The notes beneath the pieces were generated by a model. It made no database searches, was not told where the DNA came from, and saw nothing but the letters and a program-made list of their open reading frames with translations. Positions 34,995 to 39,615 of a stretch of DNA of 39,615 bases are shown piece by piece. The stretch comes from Streptococcus oralis (lineage in GTDB: Bacteria > Bacillota > Bacilli > Lactobacillales > Streptococcaceae), in contig NZ_KQ969521.1 in NCBI RefSeq assembly GCF_001578935.1, positions 1,136,272-1,175,886 of the forward strand. Direction: 5' to 3'. The stretch's first letter is position 1. Each line of letters starts with the position of its first letter. Made by a program: the position numbers and the translations under genes.

Positions 34995-37637
34995 CTATAA
35001 ATCTTTTAAATTACTATTTACAACTTCTTTGCTCATCTCATTATTAAAGAAAGGAAGACCGACGATACGATAACGTTCATCGTCCAGCAAAGTTCTTGCA
35101 TCATCTCTTTCAGTAATTTGCAGTAAGAATTTCTCTTTCCAGCCTTCTTTACTATTTTTGAAGGTATTATTACTATCCAAAAATTGACTTCCTTTTGGCT
35201 CAATAAAAATCTGCCAAGAAGTATTTCCAACTTTTTTATCATTTGCAAGCAAGATAAAGTCAGGCTCAAAAGCACGCCCTTCATCAAAACTATAGATTTT
35301 CACTGCTTTCTCATTTCGCAAAAGATAAATATCAGACCACTTTTCCTGCAAATCATTCATCAATTCACGGATAGTACGCACCAGATATTTTTCTTCGCTC
35401 GTTCCAAAGTTATCATCATAGGCATACCAATCTAGCTGATCGATATTTTCAAAAATCTCTGTTTCAAACTTGGTTTTTTGTGACCGTCCAAACTCTGCAT
35501 TTCCAGTAGCATTAACAGTATACTTTCTCAAGATATTCTCTTCAAAAACCTCACGCACTGGAACTGACTCAAAAATATTCGAACCATAAAAACGTTCCTC
35601 TGTTGGAATGATGTCCTTCTCAATGTGATGCAAAAGCTGTTCAGCTATATAAAGTTTCTGCTCTGCTGTCAGGTCACTCACTTTTGATAAAGAAGACTCT
35701 AAACGGATAGGGACTTTCGAAAGCATCTCTATAAAGGCAGAAACACCACGCAAGCCAAAGAAGGCTTGTTGAAGATTTTTAAAAGTATATTGTTTGTTCC
35801 GATTGATAGCAGTTCGCACAATATTAGGAGAAATCTCTTTGCCAAACTCAAAATACAAAGTATTAACTGTATTAGTCACAAAAACATCCTCTTCCGAAAA
35901 TGCCTCAAAATCTCTTGTGGTAGAAGTCGGCAAACTCACCTCAAAGGAACTTGGAATAAAAGAGGTATCCAACAAACTTTCTTGTCTATGTTCGAGGTAT
36001 TCTTGACGAGATAGTCGCTTGTTCATCCAGATAAGACCATCTGTGTAGGTGCGTGTTTGTTTAAAAGAGTCCTTCAACTTCAATTCACGCTCTTCCAAGT
36101 TGACATCATCAAAAATACCAGACTCACGCAAGACTTGTTTCAATTCTGAAATATAGCGTGGATTATTGGCTGAATGATAATGAAGTTGTTCGATGACACG
36201 GAGTTCATTGTGCTCATTTTCATCAAACTTGCGAGTAAATTTCTCCTCGACTTGGTTATCCATTACAAAAGGATAGTAACGTGCCCCACGTCCGATGAGT
36301 TGCTTTTCAGCGTTCGTGGTTTTGCCTGCGACAAAGCCATTTTTGGTTGTCTTGCCATCACGAGTATCATATAGGCGCACGATGTCAAAGAGATTGAGAA
36401 CATCCCAGCCTTCATTCAGCATATCCACCGCAAAAATGGCACGGATTTCATTTGAAGGTGACTCCAAGGTATTTAACTCTAACAAGCTATTGCTGGTTTT
36501 ATTTTTCCCATCAATCAAGAGCAGGCGTTCACGGCGAAATTCTTCCTGTAACTCTTCAATCAAGTCTTGGTCAGACAGCCCCGTCTCTTCAAAGAAATCA
36601 AACGCCTTCTCTAAGATACCTTTCCGCTCTCCCTCAGTTTCAGTCAGTCCTTTTTGAGCTTGTACCTGCTCTACCGTCAAGTTAGCCAACATATCCAAAA
36701 AGGTATCTACATTTCCCTTACTTTCAGCAATTTTTTGCGACTTAAACATGACCAAAGGTTTGAGATTGATGCCATGTTTGAGAGCGATTTTCTTGCGATA
36801 CTGGCTGATAAGGATTGCCTGCAACATACGAGTTGGAAGGTCATTATCCACCAAGTGAAAGAGAACGTCTTTGGAATATTTATCCAAGCGGAACTCTTTT
36901 AAGTCATACTTGAAAATCAAGGATTTTTCGTACTTTTTGGCAATATCTGGATTAGCTAAGTCAATGGTTGCCGTAAATTCAAACAAAGAAGACTTTTGAG
37001 CTGTACTTTGGATATTGGCAATAGTCGCCGTCCAGCTGTCATTTTCATCTTTTTCTTTCTTACCAAGTCCTGCGTTCAAGTGATGAGCCTCATCTGCCAA
37101 TAAGATCAGGGATAAATCTTCAAACTGCTCATAGGTCAGGCGATTTTCTCTTGGGGTATTTAAATCTTGGTGCAGTTTCTGAATGGTGGTAAAGACAATG
37201 TTTATACTATCTGGCTGGCTATCCGAAAAATCTGTCACCTCACGCACAGTCACCACTTGGTTGTCAATCGTGATTTTCTCCGCAAACAAGTATTTGCTTG
37301 TTTCATTGGGCAAGAAATTTGCCCTTGTTTTGGTTAAGATATTGTCGTTGTTGACAAAAAAGATAAAATTACGTTCACCTTGTTTAAACTTTTCAAGGAT
37401 GATGGCTGCTATCAGCAAGGTTTTCCCTGAACCTGTCGCCATATTGTAGAGGACTTGTTCTGGCTTTTGATGATGTTTTTCATCATTCTTATAGTAGAGA
37501 TAGCGTCCAATCGCCTCTTTTTGGTAGGGACGAAAGGGGAATTTCAGATTTTGCGTAATGTAGTCAGGAATATTTTCTTTGAAATCAATAAACCCGTTTT
37601 CGCTGCCTTGGTTGTAAATCTCATACACAAAAGACAT
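34995..37637 (-). CDS. res: Type III restriction enzyme, Res subunit (helicase-endonuclease)
   Basis: 880 residues. Walker A ATGSGKT is at 67-73 and the DEAH box at 182-185, within an SF2 helicase/translocase core; motif VI-like QLIGRGARYYPF follows near 460. The C-terminal PD-(D/E)xK nuclease is visible as Asp793 and Glu813-x-Lys815 (EPDF ... IEPK). Together with the Mod subunit 3 bp upstream it forms a complete-looking type III system that cuts DNA with two head-to-head unmethylated sites. No frameshift is seen. Confidence 0.95.
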   Translation of the reverse strand: MSFVYEIYNQGSENGFIDFKENIPDYITQNLKFPFRPYQKEAIGRYLYYKNDEKHHQKPEQVLYNMATGSGKTLLIAAIILEKFKQGERNFIFFVNNDNILTKTRANFLPNETSKYLFAEKITIDNQVVTVREVTDFSDSQPDSINIVFTTIQKLHQDLNTPRENRLTYEQFEDLSLILLADEAHHLNAGLGKKEKDENDSWTATIANIQSTAQKSSLFEFTATIDLANPDIAKKYEKSLIFKYDLKEFRLDKYSKDVLFHLVDNDLPTRMLQAILISQYRKKIALKHGINLKPLVMFKSQKIAESKGNVDTFLDMLANLTVEQVQAQKGLTETEGERKGILEKAFDFFEETGLSDQDLIEELQEEFRRERLLLIDGKNKTSNSLLELNTLESPSNEIRAIFAVDMLNEGWDVLNLFDIVRLYDTRDGKTTKNGFVAGKTTNAEKQLIGRGARYYPFVMDNQVEEKFTRKFDENEHNELRVIEQLHYHSANNPRYISELKQVLRESGIFDDVNLEERELKLKDSFKQTRTYTDGLIWMNKRLSRQEYLEHRQESLLDTSFIPSSFEVSLPTSTTRDFEAFSEEDVFVTNTVNTLYFEFGKEISPNIVRTAINRNKQYTFKNLQQAFFGLRGVSAFIEMLSKVPIRLESSLSKVSDLTAEQKLYIAEQLLHHIEKDIIPTEERFYGSNIFESVPVREVFEENILRKYTVNATGNAEFGRSQKTKFETEIFENIDQLDWYAYDDNFGTSEEKYLVRTIRELMNDLQEKWSDIYLLRNEKAVKIYSFDEGRAFEPDFILLANDKKVGNTSWQIFIEPKGSQFLDSNNTFKNSKEGWKEKFLLQITERDDARTLLDDERYRIVGLPFFNNEMSKEVVNSNLKDL

Positions 37638-37640
37638 AGC

Positions 37641-39575
37641 TTACTCCTCTCCGTAAAATTGACGGTTAAGTTTTTTCTCTTGTTCTATGATATCATAGTC
37701 GTTATCGTCTATCTCTGAGTAGTTGACATAGAGATTGTTGTTATCCACCAACTCCAGCAAGACTTGTTTTTGTTCTGCCAGTGATAGTTTTTCAAATTCT
37801 TGCTTTTTCAGCTTTTTCGGGTCGACACGATAAGATAGGAACGAAGACTTTTTAGCCTGTTCAAACAGTTGAGATAGAGTTTCAGGCTCTCTTGCCTCTA
37901 AAACTGTATTTTTGAAATCCTGGGCATCATTTTTCAGTTCACAGTAAACAAATGAACCACCACCAGTCCAGTTGACATCTTTAGAAATGCCACCCTGCTC
38001 ACCGTCAATTACTTTTTTCAATCGCTCAACTGAAACCGTCTCAATGTAATCCATCTGTTCGATACCAATATATTGACGGTTCATTTTGTGAGCGACAGCT
38101 GCAGTTGTTCCAGAACCAAGATGGTAGTCAAGTACTATATCTCCTTCTTTTGTAAACATTTCCAAATAATATCGAATGTATTCTTCTGGTTTTTTACCAT
38201 TTCTAAAGGAAACGTCTCCTTCAGAGTTTACGGAATTATATTGTTGAACGAAATCTACAAAATTAGGGTATGGTTTTAACGTATAATCACTTCCAATAGG
38301 CTTACCTGGGTAGTAAAAACCATTCTTATTACCATTTTTTGGAAGTTCAAAAATTCTAAACTCACGACCATCATCCCCCATATTTGGGACAGTGAAAACA
38401 GTTCCTTCAGGATACTTATCTATTAACCCTTCTAAATGTGAAACATAAAAACGACCACTTGAATTTTTTTCACGTATACTACCACGGATTGACATTGATT
38501 TTAATCCACCCTCGTGCCCCTCACTTCTAGTAATGGTAATATCATCTGGAAGATAAACATTGATGTTTTTTTCTCCGACTTTAAAAGTATCGTATGGAGT
38601 TTCGGGAAAATCAAAATCATACTGATAATCTTCAATTGTTTTCATTATCTTTTTCTTTGGCAGCTTATAATTACTTAGTTTACTGTATACCAATGCGTAC
38701 TCTAAAACATCATTAAATTCTTTATCACCTGTTAAACTTCTTTCCGGATGTCGTACAAGAACATTTACATCCATTTTATGATTTTCTTCAGTAAATAGTT
38801 CATCCATCATGACTCGCAAATATGGAAATTCATGAAAACTAATTTGAACAATGATGACCCCATCAGTTCTCAATAAATCTTTAGCAATAGTCAAACGATT
38901 TTTCATAAAAGTCAGCCATGTACTTCTATTAAAATTATCATTATAGCCAAAGCTATCACTTCCAGTATTATAAGGTGGATCAATATAAATCAACTTGACT
39001 TGTCCACCAAACCGTTTCTTGAGGCTATGCAGTGCAAGTAGATTATTTCCCTTGATAATAAGGTTATCCCTATCCTTTAGCTCCTTAACCTCGTGCTCAC
39101 CGTCTTTATCATAACGCTTGAAATTTCTCAACACCTTCTCGTCTAGCAAGCGATTGATTTCCGCTGGAGCAAGCGTTTCGTTAAAGAAAATCTCTTGCCG
39201 TTTAGCATCATCCTTGGTTTGACCACCTTCAAGTACGCAGTCTTTATAGGGGAAGTTCAGCACCACTTCCTTATTTTCAGAAAGGTAGTTTCTGTCAGCT
39301 GTCCCCAAGCCTATTTTTGTCTTGTAAGCCGTAAAACTGTCTGGCAAGAACTCCTTGTTATTTAGAAATTGTAAAAAGACATCTTTTTTAAAGATTAAAA
39401 CACCATCTTGCAATTTTGAAAAGAAGTGACTGGCAACTTTTTCATGACTCATCAGTTGATTGAGGAGTTCAGGATTATATTGCCGTGCCAGCTCTGCCAG
39501 CTTATTTTTATTTAGCACGCCGTCCACTAAAAAGTTTGGATTTTTAGCGAGGACTTGCTCCAATTCGTGTTTCAT
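37641..39575 (-). CDS. mod: Type III DNA adenine methyltransferase, Mod subunit
   Basis: 644 residues from the ATG at 39575. The beta-class N6-adenine methyltransferase order is seen: catalytic DPPYNTGS (Asp199-Tyr202) first, then the AdoMet motif DYHLGSGTT (483-491). Residues about 265-450 between them are the target-recognition domain. That stretch (about 38200-38780) is more AT-rich than its flanks, as often found where recognition domains are exchanged. AAGGA lies 10 nt before the ATG, but the frame stays open to the window edge (SPSQILSEKEIPY precedes), so the true start could lie outside. I see no simple repeat tract for phase variation. Confidence 0.93.
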   Translation of the reverse strand: MKHELEQVLAKNPNFLVDGVLNKNKLAELARQYNPELLNQLMSHEKVASHFFSKLQDGVLIFKKDVFLQFLNNKEFLPDSFTAYKTKIGLGTADRNYLSENKEVVLNFPYKDCVLEGGQTKDDAKRQEIFFNETLAPAEINRLLDEKVLRNFKRYDKDGEHEVKELKDRDNLIIKGNNLLALHSLKKRFGGQVKLIYIDPPYNTGSDSFGYNDNFNRSTWLTFMKNRLTIAKDLLRTDGVIIVQISFHEFPYLRVMMDELFTEENHKMDVNVLVRHPERSLTGDKEFNDVLEYALVYSKLSNYKLPKKKIMKTIEDYQYDFDFPETPYDTFKVGEKNINVYLPDDITITRSEGHEGGLKSMSIRGSIREKNSSGRFYVSHLEGLIDKYPEGTVFTVPNMGDDGREFRIFELPKNGNKNGFYYPGKPIGSDYTLKPYPNFVDFVQQYNSVNSEGDVSFRNGKKPEEYIRYYLEMFTKEGDIVLDYHLGSGTTAAVAHKMNRQYIGIEQMDYIETVSVERLKKVIDGEQGGISKDVNWTGGGSFVYCELKNDAQDFKNTVLEAREPETLSQLFEQAKKSSFLSYRVDPKKLKKQEFEKLSLAEQKQVLLELVDNNNLYVNYSEIDDNDYDIIEQEKKLNRQFYGEE

Positions 39576-39615
39576 ATACGGAATTTCCTTCTCACTTAAA
39601 ATTTGTGAAGGGCTG

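Overview
The window reads as chromosomal DNA of a mitis-group Streptococcus (S. oralis or S. mitis type). This rests on the whole fatty-acid synthesis block with the streptococcal genes fabM, fabT and fabK, a NusB very like the pneumococcal one as I remember it, RF3, the gatCAB operon, and a serine-rich-repeat adhesin with the streptococcal accessory-Sec signal. The species call is inference.

Layout. 1-5125 (minus) is the first ~1,708 residues of a giant serine-rich-repeat surface adhesin. Its C-terminus and cell-wall anchor lie beyond the left edge. 5126-5916 holds its promoter and an unusual tandem array of hairpins. 5917-8297 (minus) carries prfC and a YwaF-type membrane protein. 8463-15299 (plus) carries gatC-gatA-gatB, a Tim44-like/SPFH pair, and efp-Asp23-nusB. 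15348-16274 (minus) is a small bacteriocin-like unit: a double-glycine-leader peptide interrupted by an in-frame TGA, followed by a CPBP membrane protease (likely immunity). 16433-27001 (minus) is the complete type II fatty-acid synthesis cluster, in transcription order fabM, fabT, fabH, acpP, fabK, fabD, fabG, fabF, accB, fabZ, accC, accD, accA, with two good FabT-type palindromes. 27294-30520 (plus) carries aspartokinase, a DUF956 gene and serS behind a T-box leader. 30544-34632 (minus) carries a TDT-family transporter, an acyl-CoA-dehydrogenase-like/CMD pair, and an alanine/glycine symporter behind a glycine riboswitch. 34995 to the right edge (minus) is a type III restriction-modification pair (res, mod).

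How it works together. The fab/acc cluster takes acetyl-CoA through malonyl-CoA (AccABCD) and malonyl-ACP (FabD) into elongation (FabH, FabF, FabG, FabZ, FabK). FabM supplies the cis double bond and FabT represses. GatCAB, SerRS, EF-P, RF3 and NusB are translation and transcription housekeeping. The accessory parts are the adhesin, the bacteriocin-like unit and the type III system.

Most worth a second look: (1) the hairpin array at 5521-5915, whose repeated stems keep their pairing through compensatory base changes; (2) the broken or recoded double-glycine peptide at 16092-16274; (3) the adhesin's WTRY motif, which suggests sialoglycan binding. All calls are from reading the sequence and recalled family knowledge; no search was run.
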